Source of the DNA: Ligustrum vulgare
Taxonomy: Eukaryota; Streptophyta; Magnoliopsida; Lamiales; Oleaceae
Direction: 5' to 3'
Assembly: GCA_963555705.1 (NCBI GenBank)
Contig: OY743183.1
Span: 45,869,466-45,933,465, forward strand
DNA: 64,000 nt
Shown: in pieces, positions 55,795 to 64,000 of the stretch
Layout of the letters: each line of letters starts with the position of its first letter
Numbering within the stretch: position 1 is the stretch's first letter
Notes under the pieces: model-generated
Told to the model about the DNA's origin: nothing
Database searches by the model: none
What the model saw: only the letters and a program-made list of their open reading frames with translations
Translations under genes and position numbers: made by a program

Positions 55795-56735
55795 GGATAA
55801 TTGCACCCTATACCATCTTTTTTGGATCAATTGCACAAATCACCATATTAAGAAAAGAAAAATTGAAAAATACGTTACTTTCTTCCCTTCCACTGCTGCT
55901 GCTCTTCTTCTTCTTCTTCTTCCATCTTCTTCCTTCACAGAACCTGGCGAACCACCACAGCACCATGCCGCCGCCGCCGCCGCCACCACCACGGAACCAC
56001 CATCCCCTTCCCCATCGAAAGGTGCAATTTTTTACAAATACGTTCCCAAATTTTATTGACCATCTCATTCAAAAACCTCTGATCCTCCAACTCCAAAAAC
56101 ATCGGAGTTCTCCATAGCCACTAGTCGGAGGTTTTAATTTGAGAAACCAATCTGAATTTTATTGCAGCACCAACCGTCTTCTATTTCGCTACGTCGTCAC
56201 CCCTTTCTACTTACCATCGGAGACTTCAACCTTGGACTGTCTGTTAAAGATGGCGACGCTGACTGGTGGATGTTGAAGATTCCGATTTTTTTCTATAGGA
56301 GTTGGAATTGAGAGGCTTTGAATTGGTGGGCTTTCTGTAATAACGAGATCGTCGAGATAGGTGGGTGAAGAAATCATCCATTGAGGTTGAGGAGTGGGTC
56401 GTGACTTTTGATGAAGATGATGACTAGAAAGTGAATGAAAAGTGTTGGATGTTATGATTGAGACAAAGTATCATAAAAATTATGTAAAGTATTATGACAT
56501 GATACCAAAATTTTATCCTAAGTATCATAGAAATTTTAAAAAGTTTCATATTATGATACTAAAAATTAAAAGTATCATAAGATACTTTAAAAGTATCGCA
56601 GCATGAAACTTATAAAAAATAGTATTTTTCAAAAAAAAAAAAAAAATTGAAGTATTCTTCAGTTATTGTTTAATATGAAGTAAATTTCAATTATGATACT
56701 AAAAGTTGGGTATTTGTGCAAACCCCCCATTATTT
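55795..56735. repeat. Dispersed repeat family R, copy 2 (uninterrupted end)
   Basis: It begins GGATAATTGCACCCTATACC and ends near GGGTATTTGTGCAAACCCCC; the ends are partly inverted (TTGCAC...ATACC). It includes a GCCGCC-rich patch (ATGCCGCCGCCGCC at 55966) and repeated TATCATAAAAATT words. It is about twice as long as copy 1, owing to a middle section at about 56000-56450. The frames at 55769-56059 and 55863-56117 are by-products of low-complexity DNA. Confidence 0.7.
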
Positions 56736-56829
56736 AATGGACTTAATTGGATTAAAATAAAATAAAATTGATCAAATCCAAACAATTTTTTTATGTTTAC
56801 AAATGCCCCCCTCAAGATTTGTTTATTTA

Positions 56830-57389
56830 TTATGAAAATGTATAAATAGATAAATCTTGATTTTTGAAATTTTGAAATTTGGTTTAGAATTTGATTAAAA
56901 CTTGAATTATTGGAAAGTTTGAAACCGATGATTTTTTATTTTTTTTGAAACGTGGATCTACTTGACAAGCAGGGAGTCCAAATTGGATTAATAAAATCTA
57001 TGAAGTCACGTGGGATTTTTTATTTTTTATTTTTTTAAAGGAGTTTAATTCAAATTTAAACTCTTCTCCAATCTCTCATACTTTAGCTATATCTTGTATT
57101 TTGATTTTGATGTTATTTCACAATTTCAATTTTACTAGTTTTCTTAGTTATTGAAATTTTCACAATAACTTTGTACTCAATCAACGTTGAAGATTACTTT
57201 TTGATTCCAAGAAAAGTTAAAGAACGAAGAACAAAGAAAGAATTTGATTATCAAAAGGAAATCATTATTAATTTTTTCAAAAGTTTTCAACACTTTGATT
57301 TTTTCAAAAGAAACAACGAAGAGAATGATTGGAACTTTGAACTTTGGGCAAGAAAAGGTAATTTCTTTTCTTTTTATTTAATTTATATA
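56830..57389. other. Intergenic DNA upstream of Heli-2
   Basis: A 95-codon plus frame at 57171-57458 is rich in Lys, Phe and Asn without a known domain and crosses the Helitron boundary. Nothing else is recognised. Confidence 0.5.
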
Positions 57390-57479
57390 TCCCTACTATA
57401 TATAAAATCAACTTCCATATTTACTGTTCATAGGACCAAAAAAAGCACTTTTAGTTAAAATGATAAACACGCTTTTTAT

Positions 57480-58099
57480 TCCGTCTGATTTTTACCAAAA
57501 CTTTTCTTACTTTTATCGTCGTTTTTGTCTCTCACTTTCACATCTCTCACCGCGGTTCCACACTCTTCTTGCCAGGGTTAACGATTTTTTCCTTTCTCTT
57601 CTCATTTTCGATTTCATCTCTCGCCGCGACTTCCTTCTATCTTGAGATCTTCCCATGTGTATTTAGTTATTTTTTTCCTTATTTGGAGCGTTCAATTTTG
57701 TTAAGTATTTAAGAGTTGTACTATTTTTTCCTTTTTTTGTTTCATAATTTGAAAAGTGGTGCCGTGCTTAGTTGATTCAGGCACTTCTCCGAAGTAAGGT
57801 AATTTTTTCCGTTTGGGTTTGTTGGTAGATAAATTGTTTGATTTCTGGGTAACATTTTTATTTTATGCGATTTGGCTTTTTTATTATAGTAGATAGATTG
57901 TTTGAATCTTCATCCCTCTTTCTGTGTTGTTCTTCGATTTTAGTGGAGTTCCTGTGTATCTATTTTGCTGTTTTTTGGTTTGGGTTTGTGGAAAGATGTA
58001 TTTTTCGATTGGGACTAAGTTTTTTATTGTGAGCTATTATATCTAAACTATTGCTTCTGCTATGGTTCTTTTCTTAATGATTCTCTTATCTTTTATCAG
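57480..58099 (+). other. Possible captured 5' leader and intron
   Basis: A pyrimidine-rich stretch (57480-57650) followed by a potential donor AGTAAG-GTAATT at about 57793 resembles a 5' untranslated exon and first intron leading to the acceptor TTTTATCAG at 58099. No coding similarity is seen. Confidence 0.35.
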
Positions 58100-58172
58100 G
58101 TCAGTGTTTGATGTAACTAAAGGCAAAAATCGTTATGGTGCGGGAGGAGGTTATAATCATTTTTGCGAAAAG
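58100..58172 (+). pseudogene. MAPR4-like (cytochrome b5-fold heme/steroid-binding) exon fragment
   Basis: Between acceptor TTTTATCAG and donor GTCTG, the exon reads SVFDVTKGKNRYGAGGGYNH. This is the conserved start of the cytochrome b5-like heme/steroid-binding domain in membrane-associated progesterone-binding proteins (Arabidopsis MAPR4 type, VFDVTKGK...YG.GG.YNHF). The end reads FCEK where FAG(R/K) is expected, consistent with a 1-bp loss before the donor. No earlier or later exons of that gene are present, so this is a captured fragment, not a gene. Confidence 0.75.
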
Positions 58173-60444
58173 GTCTGTTATCCTTTCTCTAATTGTTTGT
58201 TTATATATTGATCAATAGATCATGTTAAGCTTAGCTTAAACAGTTTACTGTTTAAGCAAAAAATTCTATTAAGTGAAAAAGTAAGTTCTCGGTTATGAGT
58301 GAATGAAAAAATGAGACTGTATTACAAAAATTAGGTGCACCCCATCACGCACAAGATTGTATGACCTATTTAATATCATTAAACAACTTTGAAACAATGG
58401 TTTCAAGAGGTGATTAGCAAGTTGGGAATGATAGATAGGAAAATGTAGAAAGTCAAATAATAATGCCGGTTTGCTGGAATTGAAAAATCAGACATTCGAA
58501 TTACTGTGCACATAATCCACAGTGTTCTTCAATTGAAGTTATTTCAGCTTCCTGATTTATATGCTTGTAATTATTTAATATCTTCAGGATTATTCTTTCT
58601 TTTTGTTTGTTGATTATATCATGGAAAATAGCTTAAAATAGTTGTCTCTTTTCCTCTAATATTATGTAATTTTTCTGATTCAATGTAAGACATTTTTTTA
58701 GTAGCTACTATGGGTTCTCCACCACAAATAGTTGACATCTTCAAATAAGATAGCAAGTATGCTATGTTTTATTGCTGTAATTTTTATAATTTCTTATGTT
58801 TTTATTGGTTAATTCATGCATCTTATTACTTGATATAACGGTTCTGTTGAATAATTATTTGATTTTTATAATTGCTATTTTTAAAATTGAGATCGAATGT
58901 TGTAGTTGTTGGTTATAATGTTGATGCATAGTTGGCCTGTCAAAAACTAATTAAAACTAAGCCAAAATTTTGTATATAAATTTTTTACTAATATGTTATG
59001 CTTTGGTCTGAAATTTATTTAGCTTTGTGAATCCATTATTTAAACGCTTCATGTAGTGAAAGAAGTTGGAAGAAGTTGTTCACTTTTTGATTTTCATTGC
59101 AATTGATTCCCAAGTATTTTTAAAGTCAACCAAAGAAACATTATTTTTTGTATTTTCATTTTGGTTCCTAAATTATAGGCTTATTTTTTTTGTTTATGAT
59201 TATGATTATTAAGAATTTTTTGTGTTTTTCAGTTAGGCATTTGTTTGAAATTTTACACAACTTGATTATTTTGTATAAATCAGTAAACTATTCAAAATAG
59301 CAAGCATTCTTTTTTGAAGTATAAGCCATACACTCTTCATTTACATTTAATTCAAAAATCTCGTGCATGAACTGATAATATAATATCCGTCTCTAATCTT
59401 CCATCTTCCTTTTGGCCACCAACCACAGTCGATCAATGATCAGTGCAATTTTCACATGGAAAGAGCAGCTGAGCTCATTTCAAATCAGACTCAATTAGAA
59501 TTTACTCTTATTCAAGACATTCAAACTCAAGTGTAGCTTTATCCGTCTCTATTTCACATATCACACCCCACTTCTATCTGTTAGATCTAATAAAATCAAA
59601 ACAAATTAAATTATAGTTAGCCCTTCAAAATTTATTATCATTATATTAACTCATATATTATAAAATGACAGCTATGTTTTATTTACATTAAATATAAAGC
59701 TTATCATAAGATGTTATGTTATAGCAGAAGAGCCTCATTTACTCATTCAGATGCTGGCTTTGTCACCTACAATGGTAAGAGAATCTGGGTGGGAAAATTA
59801 ATCTGGAAACATATTGGGACCATTTATAGGACAAAATTTCATTGGTACCATGATTAAAAACTTTGACATGCTTGTTCATTTCCTTGTAGACTCAAAGGTA
59901 ACATTGCAAAGTGGAGGAAGAAAGAGAGAGATAAAGTCAGTTACATTAAGTATGTAGTTATTTTTATGAACTGGGATAACCATTAAACTTGGTTATTTCA
60001 CATTTACTGAGGTTGAAATATTAAGTAAAGAATTTTGAAAATTGTGAGAATTCTTTTGCATTTGAGCAGGTTTGTTAATTAAATATTAATAGCTAAAGTT
60101 TGAACTTCCAAAAAATACATTATCCAATCTTCAGTTGACACCACCTCATTTATTAACATTCCACTGTAACTAAATATTGGTAGCTGAATATTTTTAACAT
60201 GAATTAGAAGATCATAAGCGCTATATGTTCTTATAAATAGCCAATTATTAAGTAAAATGTCCATTGTCCCTAAAAGAGAAGCAATGCACAGTTAAATACT
60301 TTAAGCCTCCTCTTTCTGTCTTTTATCCTCAACCAGGCTTCTAAAATATCATCTTGTGGGTGAATTAGATGCTTTTAACTTGCATTCTCCCAGCTGATAT
60401 ATTAGTACGGCATTCAGGTTGCTGATTTTCAATCTTAATTTCAG
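58173..60444. other. AT-rich non-coding stretch, probably captured introns
   Basis: No exon was recognised here. The sequence is T-rich on the plus strand with scattered branch-like and acceptor-like motifs, as in plant introns. Short frames (for example 60079-60264 minus) have no domain. Confidence 0.45.
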
Positions 60445-60546
60445 GGTCAGAAGTCTTTGGCATTGGATACAGCAATTGGGATGTGGCAGTTGCTATTTGC
60501 GGAAAAGCAGTGGCCATTAGTTGATCATTGGTGCCAGTTCTTACAT
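60445..60546 (+). pseudogene. DCN1-like (PONY/cullin-binding) exon fragment, first of two
   Basis: The acceptor TTAATTTCAG and donor GTATAA bound a 34-codon exon starting GQKSLALDTAIGMWQL and ending DHWCQFLH. This is the centre of the PONY domain of plant DCN1-like proteins, which act as scaffold E3 factors in cullin neddylation. There are no stops or frameshifts. The UBA domain, the upstream exon and the last exon (DAEGAWPYLIDEF region) are missing. Confidence 0.9.
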
Positions 60547-60699
60547 GTATAACAAACTGCATTCTGATCCTCTCCCTCAATCCTATAATTCATTTTCTGT
60601 ACATATTTGTCTACATTCTACTATGCAAAAATTTCCACGTCAAATAAATTGAACTGTAAGAAATAACTGAGCTGTAGGTAATTCAACTGGTGAAATTTA

Positions 60700-60854
60700 G
60701 CCCCCGTTTGGTTTAGCTAAAAATTATATTTTTAATAGATTTTGATAAAAGTTCATAAATTTGTGATTGAAAAGTTGTGGTTCCTATGAAATGTGTGGTT
60801 GAAAATGAGTTTGGAGAAAATATGAGGTTCGGAAAACGAGGGCTGAACAGGGGC
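60700..60854. mobile_element. Possible MITE in the DCN1-like intron
   Basis: The left end GCCCCCGTTTGGTTT and the reverse of the right end GCCCCTGTTCAGCCC share 8 of the first 9 bases. The interior is AT-rich and resembles other small plant elements that start with CCCGTTTGG. There is no clear target duplication. Confidence 0.4.
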
Positions 60855-61372
60855 ATGGTCCTATTAGCTTGAAATTTGAGATTTCAGTTATTTGTATACC
60901 AATCAAGAACTCCATTATTGCCGATCTTTTTATTGTTTTGTAAAAGTGCAATAGTTTGGTTTATGGTAGGAAAATGGATAACAAAGTATACATAGAGAGG
61001 AATCTGAATGGACCTTATATCATTCAAGGTTTTCCTAAAAATATTGACTATGGGAATTAGCAGTCAACGTCGTTAATTTACTCTCCCACCCACAAATTAA
61101 ATAAACTTAAATCAGTGGGTCTAATTGTTGTTCCTTGTTTTTCAACATTTGTCGTGTACATCACTTATTATTTTCCCTGTGGTGAGAGTTTGGTATTTTA
61201 TTTTAGCTGAATCTCTCTCCACATGGTTTGATGTAACTCCATATGCTTGATCATGCCCGTTGCATGAGTTATTTGTGAAGAATCATAGAAAGATTTTTTT
61301 ATTTCCTGTTATTTGTAAGTTAGTAGTAGCTCGCTTTTGACATTTTTATCCTTCCTGGATTTTTGGATTCAG

Positions 61373-61432
61373 GAGCCCCATAACAAAGCAATCTCTCGGG
61401 ACACCTGGTCCCAGCTACTGGAGTTTGCAAGG
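61373..61432 (+). pseudogene. DCN1-like exon fragment, second of two
   Basis: The acceptor TTGGATTCAG and donor GTAAAT bound exactly 20 codons, EPHNKAISRDTW followed by SQLLEFAR, in phase with the exon at 60445-60546. This matches the HNKAIS(R/K)DTWxQLLEFAR segment of the PONY domain. Splicing of the two would be in frame. Confidence 0.9.
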
Positions 61433-62144
61433 GTAAATTAAGATGCACTTCATGAATGAATGCAAGATTTGTTTTGGATTGGAAAACGCTCTCTCGTCTT
61501 TTATTCCCCCATTTTTCTACATTTGCCAACGCCCAAATCTTTGCATCGTTTCTCTTCTTTTTTTTACTATTTTTGTTTGATCGATATGTGAACATTTCTG
61601 CATTCCACCCTTGTTTAGAAGTTAATATGCCTAAAGAGGAGCTTTTGTGAAATTACTGAGTTCGGGAGTTCATTGTAGATGAGTGAACTGAATTGAATAG
61701 TTTGTGGATTTTTAGCAATTTATTTTGAGGTAAGTTCTATATTAGTTTTTTTTTCTATTTATTGTAATTGTTGTTAGTGGTTATTGATGTTTAATGTGAG
61801 ATTTTTTAGTTTTGTGTATTGTTTGATTTTAGTTCATTTTCTTGGTGTTGTCAGTGACAAAGCATGGAATAATGACCATTTCTGGGTTTTTGATATGCAA
61901 AGAAACTACGTGTATGCTAATGTTATCTATCATTACTTTGAATAATTGAGAAGTATAATAAGATGATGTTTTCTTGCATTTTATTTTATAAATGAGCTTC
62001 TTTTGAATGGTAATGTTCTGTTAATGCTTATTATTTTCGCTAGAAGCGGTGAGAAATCCGTTCTTTAATATCATTTTTTTCTTGTTATACTATTCTTTGT
62101 AATAAAAAAATGTCACTGACTCTTTATCTTTTTATGTTGAGCAG
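61433..62144. other. Non-coding stretch between captured exons
   Basis: T-rich, intron-like DNA joins the DCN1-like and IQM-like fragments. I could not see the junction between the two sources. Confidence 0.4.
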
Positions 62145-62233
62145 GTTGATCCACTACATTATTATGGGCAGAGTCTGCATTTCTATAATATGAAATGGCT
62201 GAGTTCTCAAAGCATGGAACCCTTCTTCTACTG
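62145..62233 (+). pseudogene. IQM-like (IQ-motif calmodulin-binding family) exon fragment
   Basis: Between acceptor ATGTTGAGCAG and donor GTAATT the exon reads VDPLHYYGQSLHFYNMKW then QSMEPFFYW. Plant IQM proteins have (V/I)DPRHRYGHNLHxYY..W..S.S.QPFFYW at this place. The RHRYGHN part has changed to LHYYGQS, suggesting relaxed constraint. The neighbouring LDIGDGKEVNL exon was not found. Confidence 0.75.
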
Positions 62234-63014
62234 GTAATTAATCTACCATTTGACAATAATTATTGTCACAAGAAATCTCAAGTGGAGATAAAGCTTTTAC
62301 ATTTTAATATTTTAGCCAATAAAAAAACTCTTAAATCCTGACTATGTCAGCCCCCCGCATCCTCCAAAATCTGGTAGTTTTTTGTGCAATGATTTTGAGT
62401 GCTTGACTATTATTAGATGAGAATAAAGGCCAGTGACAGTAGTTTCATAAAATTAATTAGATGTATTTGCTTTTAAAAAAAAGGGGTATTTGTTGTGCTA
62501 CTAATTTGATTAATTGTGGTTAATGCGGATATGCTAGAAAATGAGCTATTGGTTAACTGTGTTTAATGCGGTTATCTGTCGTGCCTTAATTAGATGTATT
62601 TGCCTCAACAATTTGGTTTAATATGTTTAATATAGTTGTTGGTTTCTTTAAGGTATACTAGAAAATTATTTTGTAAAACTTTGTGTCTTTGTAGAATCTA
62701 TCTTTTGAACACCAGGCTTTCATTTATTGAAAATTGGAGTGAGTTATTGCTCTTGCATTAAGTAAAAGATGCAACTGAAAATAAAAGAATAACTTGCATA
62801 GACATGGTGATAGCGAAAAAGAAAATGTCCATTCAAGGAGAAATTAAAGACGCGATATACATGTTTTTTTTCTAATTACTTAATTCTTCTTGCATGCAAT
62901 TTAGAAACAAAAAATTCCAGTCATCTATTTTCCTTGTTCAATTTTTCGATTGTGTGATTTTAATAAGAGTGCTTAAGTGCTCATGAAACTGTTGGTTGAT
63001 TTACTGGTGGAGTG
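62234..63014. other. Non-coding stretch between captured exons
   Basis: AT-rich DNA with GTTTAATGCGGTTA-type and TTAATTAGATGTATTTGC passages repeated at about 62455-62640. No exon was recognised. Confidence 0.4.
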
Positions 63015-63256
63015 GAAAGGTGCTCCTTTTAACCAAGTTTGGATTCAACGCCATTAGTATTACCATTGCTCTATTCTCCAAAAGTCCTTGGACAAGAAAA
63101 ACTCAAAATCTCAGCTTTCGATTCAAAAACAACGTGCAGAAGAGGCTGCTCTTCACTTGCCTTTCCATTTACAATCCCCATGTTCAAATAAAAGAGGAAG
63201 GCCAGCCGGAAACACTTGACTATCATGTATTCTTTGTCGAAAATTCTGGGAAGAAG
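63015..63256 (+). pseudogene. Plastid soluble inorganic pyrophosphatase, exon 1 fragment
   Basis: The open frame contains a Ser/Thr/Phe-rich, transit-peptide-like part (SKSPWTRKTQNLSFRF) and then IYNPHVQIKEEGQPETLDYH and VFFVENSGKK, ending at a GTCTAT donor. This matches the N-terminus of Arabidopsis PPA6-type plastid pyrophosphatase (IYNPQVKVQEEGPAESLDY). The enzyme hydrolyses pyrophosphate in the plastid stroma. The frame is intact, although the true start Met is uncertain; the ATG at 62996 lies in frame. Confidence 0.85.
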
Positions 63257-63796
63257 GTCTATGCGTTTTATGTGATAGTTGATTTTTTTTTTTTTGGTGG
63301 TGATAATATAGTTGATTGTTGCAATTTCACTCAATTTCAGGCTGGTAGTACAATTTAGCTTGTTAATTACTTCACAGTTTATCAATTATATTGTAATTAT
63401 TTACTTTATTGGTTAGAACTTTCATAAAGTTGTTTAAATGTGAATGGTGGATTAAGTGGAGACGAAGAGTGTAAATTTCAGGGAAAAAGAATAAAATTGA
63501 TGTAGCATATCTATTGACATAATGACAAATATGAAAACTTTTCAAATTTCCTTTCTTAAATTTAGATTTGTTGAAATTTTCCCTTCTTCAGAGAAAAAGG
63601 GAATTTTTTGAATTTGCAAATGTTGTCAATATAGAGAAGAGTTTTGTGTTTTTGCTGTGCGAAAATAAGACAGAACCGGACTGAATGTCATACAAAATGG
63701 TCGCATACTCACATCATGTACTATTTTGAGATTAAAGTTAAATGCTGATGCTGCTTTCTAATTCTGAGGTACAATGTGTTTTTTTTTTATGTGCAG

Positions 63797-63950
63797 ATTT
63801 CCCCTTGGCATGATATACCTTTGCGCTTGGGCAACGATATATTCAATTTCATTGTTGAAATTCTGAAAGAATAAAGTGCGAAGATGGAAGTTGCTACAGA
63901 TGAGCTATATACTCCCATTAAGCAAAGAAGGGAAAACTTCGATATTATCC
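63797..63950 (+). pseudogene. Plastid inorganic pyrophosphatase, exon 2 fragment, broken
   Basis: Acceptor TATGTGCAG precedes ISPWHDIPLRLGNDIFNFIV, followed by EILKE, a TAA stop, and SAKMEVATDELYTPIKQ, the conserved PPase beta-strand region with the KMEVATDE motif. A deletion of about 8 bp after PIKQ shifts the frame before KGKLRYYP. A donor GTATGA follows at 63951. The stop and deletion make this copy non-functional. Later exons lie outside the window, if present. Confidence 0.9.
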
Positions 63951-64000
63951 GTATGATTTTTTTTGTTATCTTTGTTTATCCTCTATCTTCCTTCCAGACT

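Larger units (their letters stand above)
55324..56801 (-). repeat. Probable LTR (3' end of an unclassified LTR element), interrupted by repeat R
   Basis: In minus sense CTTGAGGGGGGCATT (56816-56802) looks like a PPT and is followed by TGTAAACATAAAA, a plausible LTR start. A TATA box CTATAAATAGG (55671-55661) and an AATAAATT signal near 55330 follow in order, as U3 and R of an LTR would. The far LTR end, PBS and coding part were not found, so this is tentative. Repeat family R copy 2 occupies 55795-56735. Confidence 0.4.
57390..64000 (+). mobile_element. Heli-2: Helitron carrying exons of several host genes (3' end outside window)
   Basis: TCCCTACTATATATAAAATC at 57390, preceded by A, matches the TC...TACTAT...AAA form of plant Helitron 5' ends and resembles Heli-1 (TCTACTATTTATTAAAA). 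Downstream, exons of at least four unrelated host genes lie in the same orientation with introns and splice sites, without the rest of each gene: 58100-58172, 60445-60546 with 61373-61432, 62145-62233, and 63015-63256 with 63797-63950. Such multi-gene capture with introns is a known habit of Helitrons. The 3' hairpin and CTRR end are not in the window, so the identity as a Helitron is inferred. Confidence 0.65.

Noticed and set aside
55769..56117. Pro-rich and Gly-rich frames over the GCCGCC patch
   Set aside because: They come from a trinucleotide-rich part of repeat family R and are not conserved with copy 1.
55274..57009. Inverted 11-bp CCACGTGACTT pair as possible transposon ends
   Set aside because: The match does not extend beyond 11 bp and contains a G-box; no target duplication was seen.

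Overview
This window is plant nuclear DNA. It is AT-rich, intron-containing and almost wholly made of transposable elements of plant type: Ty1/copia and Ty3/gypsy LTR elements with tRNA-Met or tRNA-Asp primer sites, an L1-type LINE, Helitrons, hAT-like and PIF/Harbinger-like elements. Captured host exons resemble land-plant genes, including a plastid-type soluble pyrophosphatase and an IQM-type calmodulin-binding protein. The species cannot be read from the sequence. I found no complete single-copy host gene, tRNA or rRNA.

Layout. (1) 1-2319: no recognisable gene. (2) 2320-26248: one decayed copia element (Copia-A) split by three insertions, each with a matching or near-matching 5-bp target duplication. 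They are a 3.0-kb non-autonomous LTR element with only a protease-like reading frame (PRL-1, TSD CTATT), a second copy in the opposite direction (PRL-2, TSD AGGAC/GGGAC), and a gypsy element that has lost RT, RNase H and integrase (Gyp-A, TSD GTAGC). PRL-2 carries the 3' half of another Athila/Tat-type gypsy element (Gyp-T) in its own LTR, so nesting is three levels deep. (3) 26249-30799: AT-rich DNA with a short repeat family interrupted by a 3.0-kb Helitron (Heli-1) that retains a degenerate Helitron helicase tail. (4) 30800-35979: copia element on the minus strand (Copia-B) with 207-bp LTRs, unusual TA...TA ends and TSD ATCAT. (5) 37530-45828: copia element on the plus strand (Copia-C, TSD ACGTT), split by a reversed 1.8-kb solo LTR of gypsy type (TSD AAGGT). 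(6) 46269-47142: PIF/Harbinger-like non-autonomous element with a large AAT microsatellite. (7) 47563-50100: 5'-truncated L1-type LINE on the minus strand. (8) 50676-54870: a 4.2-kb element with hAT-like ends and 8-bp TSD, holding gene-like but unrecognised segments. (9) 54879-57389: minisatellite, a probable LTR end, and a second copy of the repeat family seen in (3). (10) 57390 to the window end: the 5' end of a second Helitron (Heli-2) followed by exons from at least four unrelated host genes, all on the plus strand and with splice sites retained: MAPR4-like heme/steroid-binding protein, DCN1-like neddylation factor, IQM-like protein and plastid inorganic pyrophosphatase.

Taken together the window records layered transposition and decay. 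The most notable items are the multi-gene capture in Heli-2, the mobile LTR family that keeps only a protease-like ORF, and the use of a paralogous repeat as an empty-site reference that fixes both ends of Heli-1. Element names here are local labels. Lineage names (Tork, Ale, Athila/Tat) rest on remembered family features and were not searched.
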